64,000 nt of DNA from Oasisia sp. SBJ-2009. Lineage: Eukaryota; Annelida; Polychaeta; Sabellida; Siboglinidae. Position 1 is the first letter of the stretch; each line of letters starts with the position of its first letter. The DNA lies in NCBI GenBank assembly GCA_964017155.1, contig OZ024862.1:37043675-37107674 (forward strand), in the 5' to 3' direction. Below are positions 12,901 to 25,800 of the stretch, piece by piece. The notes under the pieces were generated by a model, which saw only the letters and a list, made by a program, of their open reading frames with translations, made no database searches and was not told where the DNA came from. A program made the position numbers and the translations under genes.

Positions 12901-15900
12901 TGTTTTACATTTTTTTCCTGGTAAACCACTGACGTTAAAAATATGATTGTTGTTGGAAGTTGTTACTTTTTATTAACTCTGTTAATCCCATATGATCCAA
13001 ACATTGACTTTGTTTTCCCTTTAAAGTGAAAAAAAATGCAACAGTTTAGTGTTATGCACCTAAAAGAGTTTACACTAGCTAATCATTTGCATCTACAATC
13101 CAATTTTTCACCTTAGTGGTTACCTCAGAAAGTGGTCTTAAAGTGGGAAAATCTAGCTAAATCACCGACACCATGAACCGGCCCATCTTGGACCTTGCAA
13201 CCAATCACAACCCAGCAGTTTGGAAAAGTAATACGTCAGAGAGTCGTCTGCTAGTTCAGCTGTCATAACAGAGAGCCAAGCGGTACGCTAAAAGTTGCCT
13301 TACGTCAGTTTACAACGAAATCGCGACATCAATATGCCACACTGTTCCTCAAACGCTTATAGTAGTAGTACAGTGAAAGACAGTATCAGTAAGATGTCTT
13401 CTTGTTAACATATGAATCGAGCAGAACTGAAACAGTGGTTCGGTGGATTCGTTTGGACAGTCACAGACACAGCGCGGATCCTAGACGACCCGATTTGATT
13501 GACCTAACCATCAAAACGACCACCAACAGCCGCCAAACTTCTCCTCACATATCATACATACATATGCATACACTATGTTATGTAATAAAATCTCTTGCAT
13601 TCCTCTAACGAAGAAAATTCACCCACAAAAACGCGCAGACCTCGAGTACAACTTGTTCGGCCGCCCAGCGGTACCGTAAAATCGTTTTTAAAAGCTTTAC
13701 ACAAAATACCGCTAGACGCCACGTTTCTGACTGCGAATATTTAATTGTTTTACTTCACACGCGCGAAATAGTTTAATTACTTATAAATAATATAATAATA
13801 ATAATTAATTATTATCATCACTATGATTTGCAGGAAATTATAAGTTTTATTATTTTTATATTGATATTTTATTTTTATAATTGTTCATATATGTTTCTAG
13901 TATATTTATGTTTTTTTTCTTCTGGTGTGTATTTGTTGTTTAGCATTTTAATGTATGTAAAACGCCATGAACAAGTTTAAATTGGATGTGGCGCTGTATT
14001 AAATAAACAAACAATTTTTTTTATTATAATATAATATTTTATTTATGTAGCGCCACATCCATAATTGTTTGTGGGGCTTCACAAAATAATGCTATTAAAA
14101 ATACAATAAAGAGAAAACTACCCACAGATAATATTATTTAAAAATAAATAATGAAAATACATGTTTCTATATCATTAACTAAGCTGACTTATCAGTCATA
14201 AATAAACATACAAATTACATAACAACAATTGTAATAAATGAATATAAAAGTATGGTTAATAGTAATAAATAATTAAAGTAGTAAAATAAGTACGACGTAA
14301 TAATAATTTTCATTCAGCACATACACAACCATTATGCATAAGAACATATTACTGAAGCTATTTGTTCTACTCATGAATGACATTTCCACCATCAGATATG
14401 TAATAATTATTATTTTTGAACAAGACACTTTATTAATTATCGGAACAATAAATCACTAAAATGTAAAAAGGAATATGAATATATGGGAAATATTATGGTG
14501 GTAGAAAAAGAAGGATTTAAAAACAGTAATATTAACATGTTATTGTTTTAGTTATTATTGTTAAAACATCGCTTATGTAATATAAGCTTGCATCCTCGCA
14601 GTACACGCGGGATGTTTATAGAAATATTGATAAAATAAACAATGTGACTTCATTGAAAAACACGTAATTTCCGTTTTCTTTTATAACTAATAGGCAATTT
14701 TGGATAATTATGCAGACACATGTATTTTTTATATTTATTTTTAAATATTACCTGTGGGTAGCATTCTTATTATTGCATATACTTTAATAACAGTATGTTG
14801 AATAGAAGAGAAGAGAATTGTGGATTTGGCGCTATATAAAATAAACTAATAAAATTATATATTTGTATATTAAAATGTAATTTTTTATCAACTCTATTAG
14901 ACCCATATCACCAAAGCGTTGCCTTAGTTTGCCGTTTAACATTTTCTGCAGATCATAGTGATGCAGCTAATTATTATTATATTATTTATAATTAATTAAA
15001 CTAATTCGCGCGTGCGAATGCAGTAAGGTTAATAAATATTCGCGCGCCATCTAGCGGTATTTTGTGTAAAGCTAACTTATAATAGCGAGTTTACGGTAGT
15101 CGAAGTTGTCGAGTTGCCGTTCGCCAAGATTTGCGTTTCTGTTGTGAATTTTCTTCGTTAGACGAATACAAGTGATTTTTTTGTAATGTAGTGTATGTAT
15201 ATGTATGTAAGAAATGTGGGGAGAAGTTTGGCGGCTGTTGGCGGTCGTTTTCGTGGTTAGGTTAGAAATTAACAGATAATAATATGCATGCACAGTTCAC
15301 GCCGACCAAGAAGACTCTCTGACGTCATTTTGTTTCTAAAATGGCGTAGTCTGTAGACTTTCTATGTCTATGTGTTTTACATTTTTTTCCTGGTAAACCA
15401 CTGACGTTAAAAATATGATTGTTGTTGGAAGTTGTTACTTTTTATTAACTCTGTTAATCCCATATGATCCAAACATTGACTTTGTTTTCCCTTTAACATA
15501 ATACAATAATTATTAAAAACTTACTTTTATTAAAAGTACAACCCTTTTAGCTAGACTACTTAATTGCACCCTTAATATTATATTGTTTGTTAGAATAAAT
15601 AATGTAAATGGAAGTATTTGAATTTATGTCCACATGACACACCATAGAACCACCCATCACTCAGCCATCAGAATTGTCAAGAATTATCATGGTTACCATT
15701 GATTACACTAATTAATTACAATTTAGTATCTTACATTCTTTTCATAGACGAACCGCAAATATGGTCATGGTTTTAGAACAAGTTGTGTTAAAGCCACGAT
15801 AGTTAATTAAAACTTGGAATTTCATGAGGAGCCCTTATTCTGAATTACGCCAGTAATGTAAAAGACCCACTGATGAGTGCGAAATGTCAGTTTTGTCTTC

Positions 15901-17941
15901 ATCGTTCTGACCTTGTGTTTGCCTGTGTGTTTTAGGTGATTGAGAATCTCGACACACTGACGAGTTTGGACAGTCTGTTCCTTGGCAAGAACAAAATACG
16001 CCTTCTGAAAAACCTTGACTCATTAACCAATTTGACAGTACTGAGTGTACAGGTACGCTGAAATAGGGCCTGCATTATCTGTTTCTTTGTCATCTCCGAT
16101 CTGGAAGATTCTTTCATGTGTTTGATTCCATTTGAGTTACTTTTGCGAAAAAGAATGCAAATGAAAAATAATTTATAGCCTAAATGTAAAATTAGCTTGT
16201 TACAAATATTATCATGTAGTTAGCAACTACATATGTAACTACAGCAAGATAATGTGTTTCTTATACTAAACTCTGCTATCACTTCAGGATGCTTCACATG
16301 TCATGTGCCAAACTTTCAGAGTTTCTTCATAATCCTTCAAATGTATAATATTAATACTGTGTCATTGATTCATATAGTGATAATGAAGTGTTATTTTGTT
16401 CAGAGCAACCGATTGATAAAGATTGAGAACCTTGACGGTCTGGTCAATCTGGAGCAGTTGTACCTCAGTCACAACGGCATCGAGGCAATTGAAGGACTCG
16501 ATAAACTTGTAAGTATCCTTCCTGTCCTTATTGCAGTAATCAGTTTAAGGATACGGCGGTAGTCGCGTATATTGACAATGTACGAAAAACAACGAATGTT
16601 TTAAAATTGTATTATTAGCCAGCCCATTACTACTTATGATTTTGAGCAGTCCAATTCCAAAGGTCTGTCAATGGATACCAGTGATATATAACAGTTTGCC
16701 TATACCTCCTTCGTTTTCCTTCCTTCCTTCTTCGATTTTGCAAAGTTATGCAATCAGCCCTTAGTGGTCTCTGTGAATAGAATATGGTCTACAGGGTGGA
16801 CATCACTCAGTAGTGGAACTGGGCAAACAAGGCCTGTTGTTTGTAAAATGCATCTTTGGTTTGGATTTTTGTAGCAATGTTTCACCCCAAAAAATCACTA
16901 TGCAGATTTTGCAGAAATCTGAAAAAATATATCATCTCGTGGTGATTGGTTTCCTTGTTGTTTCTACCGTTTCTGTACACAGGCAAAGTTGACGACCTTA
17001 GACCTGGCGGGAAACCGAATCAGTCGGATACAGAACATAGGACACCTGACTGAGCTCGAGGAATTCTGGGTAACTTATTTGAAATGTCAACAGTGTTGTG
17101 AATCCACTTAATCATATGGCTTTTGTTTAGGCGATCAGTAACCCGGTTCGGAGGTGTTAGCAGGACCAATATAGTTTAAGAAGTGTTCAGATGACTTAGA
17201 ATGTGAAGTTGTTCCAGTGGGGAAGAGGTAACTAAATTGAGAAAGACCTTTTAGTTGTTGAAAATAAACTTTCAGCTAAATGATTCGCAAAACTAGATCA
17301 ATAAAAACTGGATGGTGTATTTTTGCCAATTCAGTGACAACCTTGCTAGTCTATTTGTGCCCGTTCAGCGACAACGTTGTGGCTGTGATTGACAACTTGA
17401 TTACTGCTGATAGTATATTTGTGCCAGTTCAGAGACAAGTCACTGACAACCTTGTGACTTGAGCATTGTTGATTATGTATTTTATCAATTCAATAACAAC
17501 CTTGTGTGACTATTGATGACATATTGATCATTGTTGATGGTGTATTTGACCAATTCAATGACAACCTTGTGACTATTGGTGACATATTGATCATTGTTGA
17601 TGGTGTATTTGACCAATTAAATGACAACCTTGTGACTATTGGTGACATATTCATCATTGTTGATCGTGTATTTTATCAATTCAATAACAACCTTGTGACT
17701 ATTGGTGACATATTGATCATTGTTGATTGTGTACTGTTGCTAGTTCAATGACAACAAGGTGGACAACTGGCAAGACCTTGACGAGTTCCAGTCTCTAAAG
17801 AAGTTAGAGACAGTCTACTTGGAGCGCAACCCTATCTGGCAGGACCCTAGCGACCCAACAAAGGTGAACCCTAACTACCGCCGCAAGATCATGCTCGCGA
17901 TACCGTGGATCAAACAGATCGATGCGACATACTGTAAATGA
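6958..17941 (+). CDS. PPP1R7: Protein phosphatase 1 regulatory subunit 7 (SDS22), 9 exons
   Basis: Leucine-rich-repeat regulator of protein phosphatase 1 catalytic subunits, acting in nucleus and cytoplasm. CDS exons: 6958-6985, 7685-7827, 8442-8507, 8993-9123, 9991-10153, 15936-16052, 16404-16508, 16983-17069, 17744-17941. All junctions are GT-AG, phases agree, and the sum is 1038 nt (345 aa; vertebrate SDS22 is about 360). Residues 1 to about 60 are acidic and non-repetitive. From about residue 70, SDS22-type LRRs follow (TLCLRQN, ELDLYDNQI, LFLGKNKI, LYLSHNGIE). The C-terminal LRR cap has LETVYLERNP and ends QIDAT-YCK. The start is the ATG in AATCATGGCGG at 6958, whose short 10-codon exon gives the N-terminus MAELEERVE. 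Intron 5 (5.8 kb) contains the tandem foldback transposons, and intron 8 ends in a 63-bp minisatellite touching exon 9. Identity rests on recognised family sequence; the exon borders are my own reading. Confidence 0.95.
9289..9765 (+). mobile_element. LINE 3' end fragment (CR1/L2-like)
   Basis: Encodes LHWLPVHYRIIFKICTIAYQ, then FSVAAPTVWNSLPASV and FRQRLKTYLFN, a reverse-transcriptase C-terminus. The 3' UTR has GAGCTTGATTTTCGAGGATA and a TTA-rich tail. A related tail recurs at 41500-41765. It is in PPP1R7 intron 4. Confidence 0.75.
10554..13020. mobile_element. TTAA-flanked foldback DNA transposon, copy 1
   Basis: A 2467-bp element bounded by TTAA at 10550-10553 and 13021-13024. The ends are imperfect inverted repeats (AGTGAAAAAAAATG left, AGGGAAAACAAAG as reverse complement of the right). 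Longer inverted arms follow: 11031-11150 matches the reverse complement of about 12660-12790, and about 11210-11340 that of about 12480-12605. The AT-rich centre contains LINE-tail-like sequence in both orientations (11505-11540 and 11570-11610). No transposase ORF is present, so it is non-autonomous. TTAA targets are typical of the piggyBac superfamily; the assignment is tentative because the tips do not start with the usual CCC. Confidence 0.8.
13025..15492. mobile_element. TTAA-flanked foldback DNA transposon, copy 2 (tandem)
   Basis: A second copy, 2468 bp, in the same orientation directly after copy 1, sharing the TTAA at 13021-13024 and followed by TTAA at 15493-15496. Only a handful of differences from copy 1 are visible by eye: one inserted base near 13100, and substitutions near 13222, 13410, 13633, 13684, 13929 and 13996. 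The second copy is therefore very recent. Both lie in PPP1R7 intron 5. Confidence 0.85.
17320..17755. repeat. 63-bp minisatellite touching PPP1R7 exon 9
   Basis: About six units with period 63, the left ones degenerate and the right ones (17500-17740) nearly identical. Each contains TTCAATGACAACC, which is also the start of exon 9 (17744). Confidence 0.85.
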
Positions 17942-20029
17942 TCCACTCTACTGATGTGTGCCTAGAAGTATTGTGAAATGTTTATATCATGTGACATTGG
18001 CCGTCCGTTGAACAGATCTGTGAAATAATGTGATAGCAAATAACACACGGTGAATGGAAAATGTTTTTCACACATGTGAAAATAATGCATTCGATAGGCA
18101 GGCACTGCATTGTATGTAAATAATAGGCAACATTGGGACACAGTGTCTTAATAATAATTTCAATAGATTTACCTTTTGGGTCATCCATAAAGTATTTCAC
18201 GCCAAGGGTGATCTGGGGCCTCAGCAAGCATGATGAAACATTTCATCTGTCCTTTGGGGTAAATGTTATCAAAACATTGTTCAATGTTTGTCAGGCTGTT
18301 GTGATCAGGTGGATATAGTACAGTGTATCGATTGTTCAGCCAGTTTTAGGGTAGATTTCAATGGCATTCCAGTGGAAACCCAGCTATGTACTCGACTGTT
18401 TTTGTGTTCCATGTATTATTTATTAGCTCGGACTAATTTTCCTATGTACTGCTCTTGGCTCAGACCCGCATACTTTATGGACGGCCCAGTTGTTTAGTGT
18501 GTAACTGAAAAAAAAATATGAATACGTCACCAGCACCAGTGCAACGAATCTCTTCAGGTAGACGAAATACCAGGGCATGTTGAATAACGTACTGAACGAA
18601 TAATGCGTATCTTTGTTTTAATAATTCTAATCTGGATGGAATATAATAACAGGCTACAGGAGTGTATGTATGAACAAATTCAGTTGGCAAAAACACTGCC
18701 ATTTGCAACAGCACGATAATTGCAATTGTCAATACAATTGCAAACACTTGTTAGTTGACGGTGATACCGGTGCAAGACCCACAGCAAGCACGCATTTAAA
18801 ACAGTCGGAAATTAAATTGTTGCACATTACATATCACAGCATGTAGAATTCTTTTCTAGAACAGACTGTTTAACTATGAAATTGTTGCTTTAATGGCACA
18901 CAGGTGGCTTAGGAGGTATTGAGTGAATTATTTATTACACCCCATGAACTGTTTTGACAACTATTTATTACTTAAGTTACCCTGCATTGCCCAGGGGGGA
19001 AAGACAGTGTGTTTGAAACGAAATATAGACTGTGCAGTTTACAAGGGGAAAGATGTCACATTCTGAGTTACCAATATAACCTTTGATACTCACTTTACAG
19101 CACTAGTTTTGTTGGTTGTACAGCGGACAATAGTCAGAATAGTAGTGTTAAAATTACTACATACCTCCAGTGAACTATTTGTAGATGGTAAAATTATCTT
19201 TACAATGACGTAGGTGGAAAAACTTCCAAGTTCTAGAGCCCCACTTTTTGAAATACCTGGTATTGAGCATGCAGTGTGTTCCTCCACCACCCCCTCGTCC
19301 GACGAATTTCAGAAGTAAATCAGCTCGCACCATCCCAGTGAGCTCCCAAGATAAGATCACACATGCTATATTTCAGCCTGATACATGCAAACTGAAGGGG
19401 GGTCCACAAACATGTACAGACATATATACAGAGACACTTTTATAATATAGACAAAAAGAGTTTTTAAGTTAAAAAAACAATAAGTGTATGCAGTTATCTT
19501 TAGAATATAATTATACAAGTTTTAAACGATTGGTATACAATGATTTACAGTAATTTTACTTTGATGGCTCATGATTTTTAAATCTCAAGTACCGGTGTAT
19601 ATAGTACTAGAAAGCATGTGTAAACTGTCCCAGAGTAAATTGGAATTAATTCAATTCAAACCTTGAAATTTGTTGATTTTTTCTTAATCATTTTGTTAAA
19701 TTAGCTTATAAATATCTGTAAGGATTTGCCCTGATTGAAAACATGTCATGGTCTGCCTGTGGCATTACAACATTTTAGAGCACTGTATATAAATATTGCC
19801 GATCTAATAAAGTTTGTTGACAGAGAGGTTGTCTATTCAGTTAGGTAATTATTAGCAGGAAATGCAGTTGTACTTTGTATGTGGGAGCCTTCGAAATTTA
19901 AATGTATTTACAAATAGGGATGTGTACAGTCCTAGTGTCCCGTGGTTAAACAAATGCCATTTCCAGATTTGTCTGGCTAGTGCTATCCTCTGCCAGATGG
20001 TACCCCTCCAGCACGTGTCCCCATCATTT
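17942..20029. other. Probable PPP1R7 3' UTR and convergent intergenic DNA
   Basis: No coding signal. The candidate poly(A) signal at 19805 would place most of this in the 3' UTR. Confidence 0.4.
19805..19810 (+). terminator. Candidate poly(A) signal of PPP1R7
   Basis: AATAAA followed by GTTTGTTGA-type GU-rich sequence, 1.9 kb after the stop codon. A long 3' UTR is plausible but unproven. Confidence 0.3.
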
Positions 20030-20465
20030 CATCGGTCATCTTCTAAATCAGTAGGAGCGAGACCATATTTGCATTTTCCGTAGGCGGCCATTATAACGTT
20101 TCCTTCATTTCCCAATAATCTTGAGGAGCTCTGTTACTGACAATTTCATAGCATATTTACCCTCCATAGACAGAGGTTCAGTGAAAAAATGTTCTAATAC
20201 CTCAGGCTCCCACGAACTTCTTTCAAACCTGACACCCCTCCATTTCTGCTTGAACCACCCACGGATTGTCCCTGGTTACATCACCAAGCAAAATGACAAC
20301 TGTATTAATACGCAGAAATACACCGACTGACTGCTGTCATAAATTGAAAGCTTTGATGCCACGCTGCACAAAAACATCATTTGTACTCGCTCCACACGGA
20401 CGAACACCTTATTGTGGTCTTACATCAGTTCCCTTCGTAAGGTCTCCAGTGGTGATTAGCAATGT
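20030..20465. repeat. Dispersed repeat X, copy 1
   Basis: About 430 bp nearly collinear with 25020-25470, sharing CCACCCACGGATTGTCCCTG and TACATCACCAAGCAAAATGA. No coding signal; class unknown. Confidence 0.8.
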
Positions 20466-20679
20466 CCACTGATACCTCATACTCTATAGACATGCCATAC
20501 CCAGGTCTACATCCATCTCATTTGTTCTGTCAAGTCTATGACTGGAATTGAAACATTTTGCAGCAAAACAATATGCATGGCTCCGGTGTGAGTCACGATC
20601 TTTTTCCAGCTTCTCCATTTATCAGTTTATACATTTCCTGCAAGATTTAACAAGATTAGCTTCTAGATAATTAACATGG

Positions 20680-20945
20680 CAGGGGAACAAGGAAGCACTT
20701 TGCCTTACCGATAGTCTAACCAATTTATCTACGCATACCCAACCCTTCTGAAGTATGTCAATTTTATTTTTAACATTAGTACTACTAGCACCCATTCGTT
20801 AACTGTTCTTTGTGATAATAACAACTTTATAATATATAGTCTACACTGTTCCTTTTTAATGTAACTTCATGGCTTCTAGTCATCTACCTTAACCAAGAAA
20901 AAAAAAATTCGATCAATATTTTCAAAACCATTCAACACTTCTGTC
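20680..20945 (-). mobile_element. LINE 3' fragment, copy A
   Basis: The + strand matches 57785-58100 over about 250 bp (GTCAATTTTATTTTTAAC, ACTACTAGCACC, ATCAATATTTTCA). It is a decayed end of a reverse transcriptase read on the minus strand. Confidence 0.6.
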
Positions 20946-21824
20946 TGATATATTCTCAAAACACACATAATTAACGAAGACAACAAAAACAGTTCTTTCA
21001 AGCAAACAGATGCGTGAGACATCAGACAACCTTATTGTACGTGTTTATTGTAGACAAGGCGATACAGGGGCAGCTTGAAACATGCAAGCTCTCAAACACA
21101 TCGGTTGGGTCAAGACGTGGCCTCCTCAAGAAATGTCTTAATTAACTGCCATATCATAAAACCTACTCGACCAAATTTGCGTAGTATGAAAAGTAGGTCA
21201 GACATTTAATAATAATCAGTTTGCATAATGGTAACCAGATAATTAAAACAATTCTGATTGGAATGTTTTATTTTATATAATTTTTTATTTTGTCTAATAA
21301 ATAATATATTGTGCAGTTCAAGTAATGTTGGGGAACAAAAAGTAATACCTTTGATCAATTATTAAAAAAAATTCAGAAGTATTGTTCTTTTAAAGCCAAA
21401 CAACTTCACTGCACAACTTGTGTTATTTATTAGAATTAATACCAATAGAAATATAAATGCAATTTTTCTAGTAAAACCCTATCAGAATAAAAAACATTAT
21501 CTGGTTATTCAACTTTGGAGTAATTTTTTATAGATATGACAGTTAATTTAAATACGATGTTTCTGGAGTGTGACCTTGACCCCTAACTTCACTGGGTGTC
21601 TGAACTGTACAACCAGAACTTGCACTGGCAGAAATTCCCTAAAAGTCGAAACAGCTCCTATTGCAGTCAGTCAAACAGCACACAGTGGTGAAACGAAACG
21701 TTCTCAGAAGAACCAACGCTTGTCGCAACTACGTGTGGCGTCACAGCAACGGTTGCCACGACAACCACCTCATCGTATGGCAGTATTATTCAGTCACTTG
21801 GGTTCAGTATAGATGGGGCGGGGG

Positions 21825-22782
21825 TCATTCCCACTCGGTGGTGCCCGGTGGCTTTGACGTGACGTCGTACAGAACCCGAGAGATGCCGGGGACTTGTGCT
21901 GTCTCTGTCGCCATCTGCATCACCACCTGAAACACAAAACTCACAAGTTTCAAGACATGATAATAATGACAACTTTATTTATACACTAAAATCTAAAGCA
22001 GACCTGTTCTGAAGTATTTATAAAATTCAATATATAAGACATAACTTTGGTGTAAAATTAATAATACAAGTAAAATAAATACATATATGTTGTGCACTGT
22101 TGTACAGAGCTGAACTAGAGAGACTAAAAGTGAATTAAAAGTGATAGAGATGTAAATTATATTATGTATCAATGTAGTAACAATTAAGTATATATGTATA
22201 TACTGTATAGTTATGCATTAGTTAATTAATACATAGTATGCGACTACAATAATACACTATTACTTTCAATAAAAATGTCAAATAATAAATACATGAGTGG
22301 TATGACTACCCCATAAATAAATAAATGATGATGACTAAATATTACATAGTTACTCCTTAAAGGTGTCTCTTCAATTCTATTACGTAATTGAGGAGACAGC
22401 TATTCACATGCATTGCTCAAATGAGAAGAAAGTGTAATAGTGTTCTTTGTCACGTTAGACCTACCATCACACCTCAATAATCTGCACACATTTGATACAG
22501 AACTAAACCCTGCGAAAACTTGAAATAGACTAGCACCACTTCTCCACACACCTGTTCAGGTAGATGTTTGCCGGGCTGGGCGGCGACGCCCGTCATGAAA
22601 TCACTGGTGACAAACGGTCGGAGGACGACGGAGCGCTGGCACGGAGCCGCATGACTGAGAACATCGAGGTCAAAGTGCAGTGGGATGAGAATGACTGGCA
22701 TTTGACTGATCCTGTGGTAGTTGCCTGTAACGTAACGCAGCAGAGAAGTCAAAGTCAACTCCAGTCACAGGACGCTGACACA

Positions 22783-22826
<44 letters not shown>

Positions 22827-25800
22827 TGCATGGACACACAGATACAGACACACACACACTGACACACACAAACTGACACACGCACCACACACAGACACAG
22901 ACACACACACTGACACACACACCACACACAGACACACACACCACACACACGCACGCACACACATCACATCACATGACAACAACACACTACAGAGGTTATA
23001 ACTCATTCACCTGCGATCTGTCATCAGCTACATCCTTTCCCACGTGTTGACCAGGTTTTCTCAACCATCTATTCATTAACATGTAAGTGCAACTGCACAC
23101 GGTTTCACCTGCTACTCTGCTCATTTCCTGAGATCTACCGACTGGGGAACTACAATTAAATATTTACTCTCACATTTCAAGGGGACTTTCTCCCACCTGA
23201 GAAAACCAACTAATGAATCACAGTCCTTCAGATCTTTCGAAAACGCATCCTTCTAATGGCAAGAATAAGTTTCAAATGCTCTCTTGTAATGGGTGACAAC
23301 TACTGCCTATAGTTAGTTGCACCAAAAGTGGGTGTAAGCTAGTCTTCACGAGTGACATTATTCACAGCACAATGGCTCAGGGGTAGAGTCTTGAATCCTG
23401 TGCTGTGGTGCTAAAACCAAGTTTTTTTCACTCAGTCTCTACATTGCTCCAGTTCACTCAGCTGTATAGATGAATACCTGGCTATAGACAGTGGTGGATA
23501 TGTGTACAAGCAGCCTTCGCGCATTAATTGTAGCATACGGCTGGGTATTTGGAGAGAAGTCGAAATGGTGTTTGATTGAACAGGTCTGTCAGGGAAGTGA
23601 AGGGTAAAGCGCTTAGAACAGTCCTGAGGATTGGATACTGCGCTATATAAAAAACTTGCCTTTACAGCGACAGGTAACATTGCACTATTATTTCTGGCAG
23701 ATTGCCTAGCTAGTGTGCTACACTAACTCAGCTGCACACACCTGTCTTCAGTAGTACCCTGTTGGCAACATAGTCCGCCTGACGCAGTGTATTCAGAACT
23801 CCCTGAGTGAGAAACGTGGGGGTTATATCCTGTATGGTGCCCTTTATCTCACCCCCAAACATGTACACGACCCTGAAACATACAAACACTGCATACAAAA
23901 CAAGAACGCGCAACGGCCTTTTCACCAAGCTTGTCTTTTTTTCCCGGATACAGCCATATTGACACCTACAAAATAGCCTGTAAAGAACAGTAGGAGCAAT
24001 ACATTTGTTATAATATTATGTTGTATGGTGCCCCAGAAAAGTTTATATTAAAAAATGCTTTGATGTTTGCATACGTATAACTAAAACCAACCAATAACAG
24101 GGCAGCTTACATGCAATACAGTGGTTGACCAACCAATAACAGGGCAGCTTACATGCAATACAGTGGTTGACCAACCAATAACAGGGCAGCTTACATGCAA
24201 TACAGTGGTTGACCAACCAATAACAGGGCAGCTTACGTGCAATACAGTGGTTGACCAACAAATAACAGGGCAGCTTACATGCAATACAGTGGTTGGCCAA
24301 CCAATAACAGGGCAGCTTACATGCAATACAGTGGTTGACCAACCAATAACAGGGCAGCTTACATGCAATACAGTGGTTGACCAACCAATAACAGGGCAGC
24401 TTACATGCAATACAGTGGTTGACCAACCAATAACACGGCAGCTTACATGCAATACAGAGGTTGACCAACCAATAACACGGCAGCTTACATGCAATACAGT
24501 GGTTTTATGTTGTCCCAATTCAGATGCAGTTAGTTGTACTTACCTGTTGATGTTATGACATATTTTCGGTACAATTTTGGCTAAAGCGAATATGTTGTCC
24601 CATTGGGGCGGGTCGTCGCTGGATAGTGCTGCCACATAGCTGTAGGTGCGGCCATCACCCTACAACGTACACAGTCTTTCTAGAATACTTTGTACACAGT
24701 AAACCTCAACGCGTTGCTTGCAGTCTGTGTGTGTGGCTGTATAACCCTATGCTTTTGGGTTGGAAATATAATTTCCCCCATACCGTTTTTCTGATTTTGG
24801 GGTTGTTGCTTTTAATATAATAGATTGACTTCAATAAATCTTTCCTATTCGTGACATTCTGGTCATTCCAGGCACATGATAGAGTCTTAAAATGTTCCTA
24901 AGGAATGCATTCAATGTGACTGAGTGCAGCAAATAAAGATGGCGGGCGTAACACACATATCAGTGAGTTGACTGAAAGCATATTTTCCCCACACTTTCAT
25001 GAAATCCTCATCTGACATCATCTGAACTCTTGATGGAGTCAGACCACATTTGCATTTTCCATAGGTGACCATTATAATGTTTCCTTCATTTTGAGATCGT
25101 TATTGACAATTTCACAGCATATTTACTCTCCATAGACAGAGGTTCAATAACAAATTTGTGAACTTTTAATACCTCAGGCTCCCACAAACATCTTTCAAAC
25201 CTTACACCCCTCCATTTCTGCTTGAACCACCCACGGATTGTCCCTGATTACATCACCAAGCAAAATGACAACTGTATTAATACGCAGAAATGCACCGACT
25301 GACAGCTGTCATAATTTGACAGCTCTGATGCCACGCTGCATAAAAACATCATTTCTACTCACTCCACGCTATATATGTGCTCACAGAAATTCAGACAACC
25401 TGCATAATACTGCTTTTATAGAGTACTCTTTGGTTGGGTAATGGCGGACGTACACCTTATTGTGGTCTTACATCTGATCAATGACTGGACCAAAGTTTTA
25501 CCCCATAAACTCAATTGACCTCTGACCTGACCCCATGACCTCACCTGCACGCCGACAGTCTTGATGGGGAGGAGTGTGGCGGCCAGCGTGTCGGTCAGAC
25601 TGATCCTGGTCAGCTGGTCCTGCTCTGTCTGTGACGTGGCGGAGGTCACCCGGCTCAACAGTGTGTGAGGCTACAACCACAACACACCGACTTACAGGTC
25701 ATACAACCCACCGACCCACAGGTCATACAATAACCCACCGACATACAGGTCATACAACCCACCGACTCACAGGTCGTACAATAACCCACCGACTCACATG

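Noticed and set aside
10930..15293. Duplicated small open frames (68 and 73 codons) as genes
   Set aside because: They lie in the foldback transposon arms; the similarity between them follows from arm inversion, and neither has a family match.
18475..18747. 90-codon minus-strand frame with hydrophobic start
   Set aside because: Single unspliced frame in the PPP1R7 3' region with no homology signal.
22670..23006. Cysteine/valine-rich open frames
   Set aside because: Translation of AC and ACGC microsatellite on either strand.
24043..24558. Long repetitive open frames on both strands
   Set aside because: The 42-bp period is divisible by three, so frames stay open without selection. It is intronic.
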